A DNA stretch of 5,394 nucleotides. It comes from Aequorivita sp. (GTDB lineage: Bacteria; Bacteroidota; Bacteroidia; Flavobacteriales; Flavobacteriaceae). The notes beneath the pieces are model-generated. The model was not told the DNA's origin. It did no database searches and worked only from the letters and a program-made list of their open reading frames with translations. Both the position numbers and the translations under genes were made by a program. The stretch spans positions 1-5,394 of the forward strand of contig JAGQYZ010000367.1 in assembly GCA_020435865.1 (NCBI GenBank), read 5' to 3'. The stretch's first letter is position 1; every line of letters begins with the position of its first letter. Positions 1-5,356 of this stretch are shown here, in pieces.

Positions 1-1129
1 TTTCAAAACCTTCGCGGTCATTGTTGAAAAGGCTTTTCAGCTTATCGGCAACTTTACGGGTGATGTAACTTGAAATTTTTTTTACCGCACCATCTGCTTG
101 TAGATAGCTTCGCGAAACGTTTAACGGAATATCTGGACTGTCAATAACACCACGGAGCATCGTTAAAAATTCGGGAACAATTCCCTCCACATTATCGGTT
201 ACGAAAACCTGGTTTTGATAAAGCTGGATTTTATCCTTTTGAATGCTCATATCGTTTGTCATCTTCGGGAAATAAAGAATTCCGGTAAGATTGAACGGAT
301 AATCAACATTTAGGTGAATGTGAAAAAGTGGCTCTTCAAATTGCATTGGATAAAGCTCACGATAGAATTCATTATAATCTTTATCTTCAAGTTCAGTAGG
401 CTGTTTTGTCCACGCTGGGTTTGGATTGTTGATGATATTATCAACCTCTTTCGTTGGCGCTTTGTCATCTTCTTTTGCTCCTTCAGGCTTTGGAAGTGTT
501 TCCGTTTTGGTTCCAAACTTAATTGGAATAGGCATGAACTTGTTGTACTTTACCAATAATTCGCTTATTCGTGATTCTTCCAAAAACTCTGTGGAATCTT
601 CTGCAATGTGAAGAATTATTTCTGTACCTCTTTCTTTTTTCTTCGCTTCTTCCAGCGTGAATTCCGGCGAACCGTCACAAACCCAATGCACTGCTGGGGC
701 ATCTTTGTAACTTTTTGTAATGATTTCTACTTTTTCGGCGACCATAAACGCGGAATAAAAACCAAGTCCGAAATGCCCAATAAGTCCAGCATCTTTTCCA
801 TTCTTGTCTTTATATTTTTCTATGAATTCCTCGGCACCAGAAAAGGCTATTTCGTTGATGTATTTTTCAACTTCATCTTTCGTCATCCCAATTCCTTGGT
901 CTATAATGCGAAGTTGTTTTTTCTTTTTGTCCAGCTTCACCTCAATAATTGGCTCTCCATATTCAGCGCCTTCTGCTTCGCCAATGTTGGCGAGGTGCTT
1001 CATTTTTAAGGTTGCGTCTGTGGCGTTTGAAATCAATTCACGTAGAAAAATCTCGTGATCGCTGTATAAAAACTTTTTGATCAGTGGAAAAATATTGTCT
1101 ACTGATACATTGATAGTTCCTTTACTCAT
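1..1129 (-). CDS. htpG: HtpG, bacterial Hsp90 molecular chaperone (partial, C-terminal part beyond left edge)
   Basis: This is the ATP-dependent cytosolic chaperone of the Hsp90 family, which works as a homodimer on partly folded client proteins. The visible part is 376 codons read from the ATG at 1129-1127; the frame is still open at position 1. The family is usually a little over 600 residues, so the rest of the middle domain and the dimerisation domain lie outside the window. Residues 1-205 are the GHKL ATPase domain. Visible landmarks are E31 and N35 in RELISNATDA (catalytic Glu and Mg/ATP Asn), D77 in DQGIGM, and the glycine lid GHFGLGFYS at 118-126. A short charged, proline-containing linker follows at about 208-245. 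The middle domain includes LNVSRSYLQ at 336-344, whose R340 corresponds to the conserved ATP-contacting Arg. The start is chosen because MSKGTINVSVDNIFPLIKKF matches the family N-terminus. The upstream bases are A-rich with no Shine-Dalgarno sequence. It is divergent from fabH and shows no frameshift. Confidence 0.97.
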   Translation of the reverse strand, partial: MSKGTINVSVDNIFPLIKKFLYSDHEIFLRELISNATDATLKMKHLANIGEAEGAEYGEPIIEVKLDKKKKQLRIIDQGIGMTKDEVEKYINEIAFSGAEEFIEKYKDKNGKDAGLIGHFGLGFYSAFMVAEKVEIITKSYKDAPAVHWVCDGSPEFTLEEAKKKERGTEIILHIAEDSTEFLEESRISELLVKYNKFMPIPIKFGTKTETLPKPEGAKEDDKAPTKEVDNIINNPNPAWTKQPTELEDKDYNEFYRELYPMQFEEPLFHIHLNVDYPFNLTGILYFPKMTNDMSIQKDKIQLYQNQVFVTDNVEGIVPEFLTMLRGVIDSPDIPLNVSRSYLQADGAVKKISSYITRKVADKLKSLFNNDREGFE

Positions 1130-1178
1130 TTTTATAATAATTTTATTGTTTATTAATTTTGAATTACTTGGTTACTTT

Positions 1179-1218
1179 CAAATAGAATACCATAGCCTTA
1201 ACATCTGCCACCTTGTCA
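1179..1218 (-). promoter_or_regulatory. Candidate htpG promoter with TGACA-N3-TGGCA element
   Basis: Read on the minus strand, TGACA (1218-1214), three bases, then TGGCA (1210-1206) are followed after 19 bases by TCTATTTG (1186-1179). The last element matches the Bacteroidota -7 consensus TAnnTTTG at all but one defined position. The 19-base gap matches the usual spacing to the -33 element, which would place TGGCA where TTG is normally found. Transcription would start at about 1172, giving a leader of roughly 43 bases before the htpG ATG. The two TGNCA pentamers are visible. That they are a heat-shock operator or an alternative -33 element is inference. Confidence 0.4.
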
Positions 1219-1257
1219 CTGAAAACTTTAACAAAACTTTGTTTAATGCTTTAACAA

Positions 1258-1285
1258 TTGTACTAAACAAAGAATGGTATATTTA
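1258..1285 (+). promoter_or_regulatory. Candidate Bacteroidota-type promoter for a short transcript
   Basis: TTG at 1258-1260 is followed after 17 bases by TATATTTA at 1278-1285. This fits the TTG-N17-23-TAnnTTTG consensus of the Bacteroidota primary sigma factor, apart from the final base of the -7 element. A start at about 1291-1293 is expected. AT-rich DNA produces such matches by chance. The support here comes from the intrinsic terminator about 75 bases downstream on the same strand, with no gene between them. Confidence 0.35.
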
Positions 1286-1290
1286 CAAAC

Positions 1291-1387
1291 AAATAATCGA
1301 ATATAGAATTGCTATGAAAAAGTGAAATATTCTATTATTTAATTGGTTAGGTTGTTTAAGAAGGGCGCATCTTTTGCGCCCTTTTTT
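1291..1387 (+). ncRNA. Possible small non-coding RNA (about 95 nt), unrecognised family
   Basis: A candidate promoter ends at 1285 and a clear intrinsic terminator ends at 1387, with only a four-codon ATG frame (Met-Lys-Lys-stop, 1314-1325) between them. The simplest reading is a short, probably untranslated RNA. The body is AT-rich. One possible stem pairs ATAGAAT (1303-1309) with ATTCTAT (1329-1335). The 3' end is the GC-rich terminator hairpin plus a U-tract, a common form for bacterial trans-acting sRNAs. I do not recognise it as any known RNA family. Alternatives are a prematurely terminated leader of fabH, or a terminator left behind by a lost gene. The 5' end is a guess based on the promoter position. 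Confidence 0.3.
1361..1387 (+). terminator. Rho-independent terminator, plus strand, upstream of fabH
   Basis: GGGCGC (1363-1368) pairs perfectly with GCGCCC (1376-1381) around a 7-base loop. The flanking AA/TT adds two pairs, and six Ts follow at 1382-1387. In the opposite direction the downstream sequence has only a broken T-run, so the plus strand is favoured. No plus-strand protein gene lies upstream in the window: the preceding DNA is intergenic and then antisense to htpG. The terminator therefore implies an unannotated plus-strand transcript, or it insulates fabH from antisense transcription. Confidence 0.8.
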
Positions 1388-1424
1388 ATTATATACATCT
1401 CAAATGGGACAATCTTTAATTTGC

Positions 1425-1436
1425 TATGCGCGCATA
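1425..1436. repeat. Perfect 12-bp palindrome TATGCGCGCATA upstream of fabH
   Basis: TATGCG is followed directly by its reverse complement CGCATA with no spacer. The site is GC-rich in its centre, stands out from the AT-rich surroundings, and ends 16 bases before the candidate -33 element of fabH. Its form suits a dimeric DNA-binding regulator. No known operator is recognised, so a regulatory role is inference only. Confidence 0.3.
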
Positions 1437-1452
1437 CTATATAAAGTAGATT

Positions 1453-1487
1453 TTGTTTCCCTAAAACGCTGCAGATAGTTATCTTTC
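1453..1487 (+). promoter_or_regulatory. Candidate fabH promoter (TTG / TATCTTTC)
   Basis: TATCTTTC at 1480-1487 matches the Bacteroidota -7 consensus TAnnTTTG except at the last base. A TTG lies at 1453-1455, giving a 24-base spacer, one base beyond the usual range. A start at about 1493-1495 would leave a leader of only 15-20 A/T-rich bases before the fabH ATG. It is the best match in the 120 bases between the upstream terminator and fabH. Confidence 0.35.
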
Positions 1488-1510
1488 CCCTTGATTTAAA
1501 ATTGAATTAA

Positions 1511-2518
1511 ATGTACACTTCAAAAATTACCGGTTTGGGACATTATGTGCCCGAGAATGTGGTTACAAACGATGATCTTTCAAAATTAATGGATACCAAC
1601 GATGCTTGGATTCAAGAGCGCACGGGAATTAAGGAAAGAAGACATATTAAAAAGGGCGATGGCAATTCCACTTCGGTAATGGCGGTAAAGGCTTCAACAA
1701 TCGCGTTGGAACGTGCCAAACTTGCTCCGAATGATATAGATATGATCATTTTTGCCACGCTCAGCCCAGATATGTATTTTCCAGGTGGTGGAGTAGAGGT
1801 ACAGGAGATGATGGGAATGCGGACTATTCCAGCTTTGGATGTGCGTAATCAATGCAGTGGTTTTGTGTATGCTCTTTCTGTGGCGGACCAATTTATAAAA
1901 ACCGGAATGTATAAAAACGTTTTAGTGATTGGAAGCGAAAACCACAGCGGTGGTCTGGATATGACTACGCGCGGTAGAAATGTTTCTGTAATTTTTGGAG
2001 ATGGTTCTGGTGCGGCGGTGCTTTCTAGAAATGAAACAGGAAAGGGTGGAATTCTTTCTACACATCTTCACAGCGAAGGGCAACATAAAAATGAGCTTTC
2101 ACTAAAAGGACCAAGCACGGAATATTGGGTCCCACAAATCATTGCTGAAAATCCACAGGAAAATATTCCATATTATCCAGTGATGAATGGTCAGTTTGTT
2201 TTTAAGCATGCCATCGTTCGGTTTTCGGAAGTTATAAAAGAAGGTTTGGAAGCAAATAATCTGGAAGTAAAAGATATTGATATGTTGATTCCGCATCAAG
2301 CCAATTTGCGAATTTCGCAGTTTATTCAGCATAAATTGAAACTGACGGATGATCAGGTTTTCAATAATATCCAAAAGTATGGAAATACCACGGCTGCATC
2401 CATCCCAATTGCATTGACGGAAGCTTGGGAAGCAGGAAAAATAAAGGAAGGTGATTTGGTTGTTTTGGCAGCGTTCGGAAGCGGTTTCACATGGGGAAGC
2501 GCAATAATTAGATGGTAA
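1511..2518 (+). CDS. fabH: Beta-ketoacyl-ACP synthase III family protein (FabH-like), stand-alone copy
   Basis: FabH-type enzymes condense an acyl-CoA starter, classically acetyl-CoA or a branched-chain acyl-CoA, with malonyl-ACP to begin type II fatty-acid synthesis in the cytoplasm. The protein has 335 residues, a normal length, in the thiolase fold. The catalytic triad is complete: C115 in VRNQCSGFVYAL, H262 in PHQAN (261-265) and N292 in YGNTTAASIP. Other family marks are NDAWIQERTGIKERR at 30-44, GDGSGAAVL at 163-171 and the C-terminal GSGFTWGSAIIRW. The ATG at 1511 gives the usual family start; the bases before it are AT-rich with no Shine-Dalgarno sequence. It is not flanked by rpmF, plsX or acc genes, and its active-site context is NQCSGF instead of the more usual AACSGF, so it may be a paralogue with another starter substrate. 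A strong terminator follows 22 bases after the stop. Family assignment is firm; the exact substrate is unknown. Confidence 0.93.
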   Translation: MYTSKITGLGHYVPENVVTNDDLSKLMDTNDAWIQERTGIKERRHIKKGDGNSTSVMAVKASTIALERAKLAPNDIDMIIFATLSPDMYFPGGGVEVQEMMGMRTIPALDVRNQCSGFVYALSVADQFIKTGMYKNVLVIGSENHSGGLDMTTRGRNVSVIFGDGSGAAVLSRNETGKGGILSTHLHSEGQHKNELSLKGPSTEYWVPQIIAENPQENIPYYPVMNGQFVFKHAIVRFSEVIKEGLEANNLEVKDIDMLIPHQANLRISQFIQHKLKLTDDQVFNNIQKYGNTTAASIPIALTEAWEAGKIKEGDLVVLAAFGSGFTWGSAIIRW

Positions 2519-2540
2519 TTTTTTAGCATAGAAAAAATAG

Positions 2541-2575
2541 AAAAGCCTTTCATCTGTTATGAAAGGCTTTTTTTT
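2541..2575 (+). terminator. Strong terminator of fabH, probably bidirectional
   Basis: A perfect 13-bp stem (2541-2553 with 2559-2571) encloses a 5-base loop, CTGTT. Eight Ts at 2568-2575 overlap the stem base and follow it, and the structure begins 22 bases after the fabH stop codon. On the minus strand the same hairpin is followed by TTTTCTATTTTTTC, so it can also stop transcription of the converging outer membrane protein gene, whose stop codon is about 140 bases away. Confidence 0.9.
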
Positions 2576-2709
2576 CCTAAAATAGGGTATAATTCTTTAA
2601 AGGCTAATTCAAATAAATTATAGAAAGAAATTTCAGGTATTTAATATATAGACGTAAATTTTAAAGTGATAGTTTCACTGTAAAAGTTTATTTAACAATA
2701 ATATAACGA
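2576..2709. other. AT-rich spacer between converging genes
   Basis: This stretch lies between the shared terminator and the stop codon of the outer membrane protein gene. It has no plausible gene. The only structure noted is a weak 5-bp hairpin (2665-2669 with 2675-2679), too small to call a terminator on its own. Confidence 0.6.
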
Positions 2710-5154
2710 TTAAAAAATCCCACCACTGCCAGATTTTTCGTTGTCATCTCTGTTTTTTCTGGATTTTGCACGGTACTTGCCACCACCAAAATTGTAAGTT
2801 AAGCCCACATAAATTGTATTGCTTTCCCAATTGAACGCTCCGTTTTGGACATAGGGATTTGTGCCTTTAAACTCAAATTCCATCGTATCAAATATGTCAT
2901 TGTAATTGATGCTAAAGGTGCCTCTGCCTTCCCACAATGAATATCTTGCACCAACGTTCACAAAATAGAAGGGCTGGCTTTCAAACTGGATGCCCTTATT
3001 TTTGGCACGGTACATTCCGAATAATGAGAAAGAAAGGTCTTTAGTGGCACTGAAATTATTGAACATTCTCACACTCCATGTTGCATTGTTCACTTCCACA
3101 GTTTCGGTAATAATATCATCAATCGTTGGGTTATCACCTGGGTTGTTCAATTTTTCTGTAATTCCTTTTTGGTTTTTATTGTACAGTTCAAAACTTGTAT
3201 TAAAACTCCACCATTTTGTGGGTTTGTAATTACTAGATAATTCAACCCCGTAATTATTGGTATTACTGAAATTATCAAAAGTAAGTATCGATTTATTAAG
3301 ATCGGTTCGGTCCACAAAGACAGCACGATTTATTTCATCTCCAATAGCACGGTAAAAAACTCCGCCCGTAATACTTCCCTTTTCAAGATTGCGTGTATAA
3401 TTGGCTTCTATAGAATTGGTAAATTGCGGCTTTAGGCTTGGGTTTCCATAGGAAGAAATCAACGGCGTGGTAAATTCCCTAATCGGATTTACTTGGTCAA
3501 GCCCGGGGCGGTCCACCCTTCGACTATAGCTTATTTGAAACTGGTTTTTTTCTGTCGGTGAATATGTAACATAGGCCGAAGGATACACCTGTAAATAATC
3601 GTTTGTAAATGCACGCACGCTGTTGGTGTCTGCTTTTACATTTACGCTTTCCAATCTTGCTCCCAATTGGTACGACCATTTATCAAAGTTTTTGCCATAG
3701 GTAGCGTATGCCGAATAAATATCACGCTGGTAATCAAAAACAGTAGATGGGGTTGGTGTCAATTGTCCATTTGTGTTATAGCTTTGCCCTGTAGAATTAT
3801 AATCTATATTAGTGTTGAATAAACGTGCCTCAAGGCCAAGTTCCAGTTTGGCTTTTTCGGAAAGTGGGTTTACATAATCTAGGTTTAGGGTAAGTTGGTC
3901 TCTTTCGGTATCATCAAAATCTGAATAAGCACTTAAAGGTGAAGCACCCGAAAATGTATAGTTTGCATCTTGGTCACTCGAAAAATCGTTATAATCCGCT
4001 TCCAGTTCCAAGGTATGTCCTTCTTTTTCAAAATTTAATTTATAATCAAAATTGTATTGCGAAGAGGAGTTTTCCTCTATTGTGTTGAACATTTGACCTT
4101 GGTTAAAAGCAGGATCATCCAGATAGAAAATATTCATAGAACCGATGGCGGTTCCGTCAAAAATATTCTGGTTGGTGAAAAAGGATAGCGTGTTATGGTC
4201 ATTCAGGTAAAAATCAAGACCTACTTTAAAAAGATTTGATCTATTGTTATTCAAAAATTGAAAAATTTGTTCCGAGCTGTCCTGTGGGCGTTCAATGTGG
4301 CCATGGTTAAGCCCTTTTGAAATATTGTTATTATAACTTCCATAAAGGTTGAATTTTCCGTTGCGGTAATTCATATTCAAACCGCCTGTAAATTTTGCAT
4401 TTTCCTCGTAAGTAAGACCCACGCTGGCGGTGGCGTTAAAACCGATATTCACATTTTTATGGAGGATAATATTGATAATTCCACTCATACCTTCTGGATT
4501 GTATTTTGCTGATGGATTGGTAATAAGCTCAATCTGTTTTATGGAGCTGGAAGGAATCTGTTTCAACAATTGCGCAACGGGAACGTTTGAAAGTTTTCCG
4601 TCAACCATAACACGCACATTTTGATTGCCTCGCAAAGATATTTCTCCAGTTTGTGGATCCACGCTCACTGATGGCAGATTGTTCATAATATCTGAAGCCG
4701 TGGGACCAGCAGTAGTGAGGTCTTTACCCACATTAATAACTTTCCTGTCCAGTTTTTGTTCAATGGTGGAGCGCTCCGCAACAACGGTCACCTCATCAAG
4801 AGAAGAAACATCTTCTTCGAGAAAAATATTCCCCATTTCTATTGTACGGTTGCTTGAAGTAATGTTAATTTCAGTGGAATATACTTTATAACCAATATAT
4901 TGGATGGATACCATATTTGTGCCTTCAGGAAGATCCTTGATATCAAAATTACCATTGTCATCGGTTACGCCGCCGGTAATTATTTCACCTCCAAGGGTTT
5001 TTACAACCACAGTTACATAAGGGATGGGTTCTTTCAATTTTTTATCGAACACTGTTCCGAAAATTTTACCCGGCTTATCACCCGGATCCAGATTTGGTAT
5101 TGCGAAATTTGGAAAAGTAATGAGAAGCGCAATAATTAAAATAAAATGTTTCAT
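2710..5154 (-). CDS. TonB-dependent-receptor-like outer membrane beta-barrel protein, substrate unknown
   Basis: This 814-residue outer membrane protein has a TonB-dependent receptor architecture. Residues 1-18 form a signal peptide (Lys, then a hydrophobic ILIIALLITF core). Residues about 29-113 are a carboxypeptidase-regulatory-like beta-sandwich (GKIFGTVFDKKLKEPIPYVTV, DDNGNFDIKDLP, YIGY). Residues about 130-233 are the plug, with DIMNNLPSVSVD at 155-166, VMVDGK at 182-187 and IELITNPSAKYNPEGMSGII at 208-227. The remainder is a large barrel resembling the OMP_b-brl_3 type (PF14905), with SYSRRVDRPG at 542-551, GNPSLKP at 570-576 and YNDIFDT at 751-757. The last strand ends YVGLTYNF (782-789), followed by a 25-residue charged, Gly-rich tail ending GGIF. 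Such proteins use TonB-ExbBD energy to import or handle an unknown ligand. No SusD-type lipoprotein is adjacent on the visible side, so it is not an obvious SusCD glycan system. An A-rich leader and a candidate ECF promoter lie upstream. The family is clear; the substrate cannot be inferred. Confidence 0.92.
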   Translation of the reverse strand: MKHFILIIALLITFPNFAIPNLDPGDKPGKIFGTVFDKKLKEPIPYVTVVVKTLGGEIITGGVTDDNGNFDIKDLPEGTNMVSIQYIGYKVYSTEINITSSNRTIEMGNIFLEEDVSSLDEVTVVAERSTIEQKLDRKVINVGKDLTTAGPTASDIMNNLPSVSVDPQTGEISLRGNQNVRVMVDGKLSNVPVAQLLKQIPSSSIKQIELITNPSAKYNPEGMSGIINIILHKNVNIGFNATASVGLTYEENAKFTGGLNMNYRNGKFNLYGSYNNNISKGLNHGHIERPQDSSEQIFQFLNNNRSNLFKVGLDFYLNDHNTLSFFTNQNIFDGTAIGSMNIFYLDDPAFNQGQMFNTIEENSSSQYNFDYKLNFEKEGHTLELEADYNDFSSDQDANYTFSGASPLSAYSDFDDTERDQLTLNLDYVNPLSEKAKLELGLEARLFNTNIDYNSTGQSYNTNGQLTPTPSTVFDYQRDIYSAYATYGKNFDKWSYQLGARLESVNVKADTNSVRAFTNDYLQVYPSAYVTYSPTEKNQFQISYSRRVDRPGLDQVNPIREFTTPLISSYGNPSLKPQFTNSIEANYTRNLEKGSITGGVFYRAIGDEINRAVFVDRTDLNKSILTFDNFSNTNNYGVELSSNYKPTKWWSFNTSFELYNKNQKGITEKLNNPGDNPTIDDIITETVEVNNATWSVRMFNNFSATKDLSFSLFGMYRAKNKGIQFESQPFYFVNVGARYSLWEGRGTFSINYNDIFDTMEFEFKGTNPYVQNGAFNWESNTIYVGLTYNFGGGKYRAKSRKNRDDNEKSGSGGIF

Positions 5155-5177
5155 TTTTTTGATTGTTTTTTTGATTG
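5155..5177 (-). repeat. Tandem 11-bp A-rich repeat next to the start codon
   Basis: On the minus strand CAATCAAAAAA occurs twice with a 12-base period (5177-5167 and 5165-5155), and the second copy abuts the ATG of the outer membrane protein. Bacteroidota often use unstructured A-rich leaders instead of a Shine-Dalgarno sequence, so the repeat probably serves ribosome access. Slippage in the A-runs could change leader length. Confidence 0.5.
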
Positions 5178-5236
5178 ATATGTGATGAATTAATTATACT
5201 TATTTGCAATAGACAATACCTTGTATAGCATAATTA

Positions 5237-5262
5237 CTAAAAAAGTATTTTCCTAAAAAAGT
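5237..5262 (-). repeat. 10-bp direct repeat ACTTTTTTAG x2 near the predicted transcription start
   Basis: ACTTTTTTAG occurs exactly twice on the minus strand, at 5262-5253 and 5246-5237, with a 16-base period. The first copy falls just after the predicted start of the ECF-type promoter, so the repeats would lie at the 5' end of the leader. They could be a protein-binding site or a chance product of low-complexity DNA; no known motif is recognised. Confidence 0.35.
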
Positions 5263-5271
5263 TCTTGTTAA

Positions 5272-5301
5272 TATAGACGACAGAAAACCAAAACTGTTAC
5301 A
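5272..5301 (-). promoter_or_regulatory. Candidate ECF-sigma promoter for the outer membrane protein gene
   Basis: On the minus strand TGTAAC (5301-5296) is followed after exactly 16 bases by CGTCTATA (5279-5272). An AAC-containing -35 element, a T-rich spacer and a CGTC-type -10 element at this distance are the general hallmarks of promoters read by extracytoplasmic-function sigma factors. A start at about 5265 would give a leader of roughly 110 bases. No better primary-sigma promoter was found between 5155 and 5270. The sigma factor itself is not in the window. Confidence 0.5.
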
Positions 5302-5319
5302 GAATTTTTAAATTCATTT

Positions 5320-5356
5320 AAAAAAAAACAAACCCGAGGCAAATGCTTCGGGTTTG
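5320..5356 (-). terminator. Rho-independent terminator of an unseen minus-strand gene
   Basis: A 12-bp stem (5329-5340 with 5345-5356, one G-U wobble) closes a 4-base loop. Read on the minus strand it is followed by nine Ts (5328-5320). Its orientation shows that a minus-strand gene beyond the right edge ends here. The first in-frame minus-strand stop codons near the edge are TGA at 5389-5387 and TAG at 5382-5380, 24-31 bases before the hairpin. One of these may be the end of that gene, but too few codons are visible to identify it. The terminator separates that gene from the outer membrane protein, which therefore has its own promoter. Confidence 0.85.

Larger units (their letters stand above)
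1130..1510. other. Divergent intergenic region between htpG and fabH (381 bp)
   Basis: No convincing protein-coding gene lies here. The open frames seen are short, AT-rich and have no recognisable product. The longest plus-strand frame starts inside the antisense of htpG and ends in Met-Lys-Lys-stop at 1314-1325. The region holds a candidate htpG promoter (minus strand, 1179-1218), a candidate promoter and terminator enclosing a possible small RNA (plus strand, 1258-1387), a palindrome at 1425-1436 and a candidate fabH promoter at 1453-1487. For two divergent housekeeping genes it is longer than promoters alone require, and the terminator in its middle shows that something is transcribed within it. 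Confidence 0.7.

Noticed and set aside
310..1058. Several open frames of 60-130 codons opposite or overlapping htpG
   Set aside because: The minus-strand frame from 1129 encodes unmistakable HtpG throughout. The others are shadows rich in Phe/Ser/Cys without family features.
1077..1325. Plus-strand open frame of 82 codons, leucine/isoleucine-rich at its start
   Set aside because: Its first part is antisense to the htpG start and the rest is low-complexity intergenic DNA. It would also overlap the candidate promoter for the short transcript.
1338..1400. Minus-strand 19-codon frame through the terminator hairpin
   Set aside because: It is short, crosses a terminator, and has no recognisable product.
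1361..1436. Alternative pairing of GCGCAT in the terminator (1365-1370) with ATGCGC (1426-1431) as an antiterminator riboswitch
   Set aside because: The pairing partner lies downstream of the terminator, so it could not form before the termination decision. fabH also has a nearer promoter.
1694..2553. Minus-strand open frames within and past fabH
   Set aside because: They are antisense to an intact catalytic enzyme and show no recognisable protein or promoter.
2665..2679. Small hairpin AGTGA-N5-TCACT after the outer membrane protein gene
   Set aside because: The stem has only five pairs and no uninterrupted T-tract, too weak to call a terminator.
2990..5139. Plus-strand open frames opposite the outer membrane protein gene
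   Set aside because: They are shadows of the 814-codon gene, which has a signal peptide and a complete domain order.
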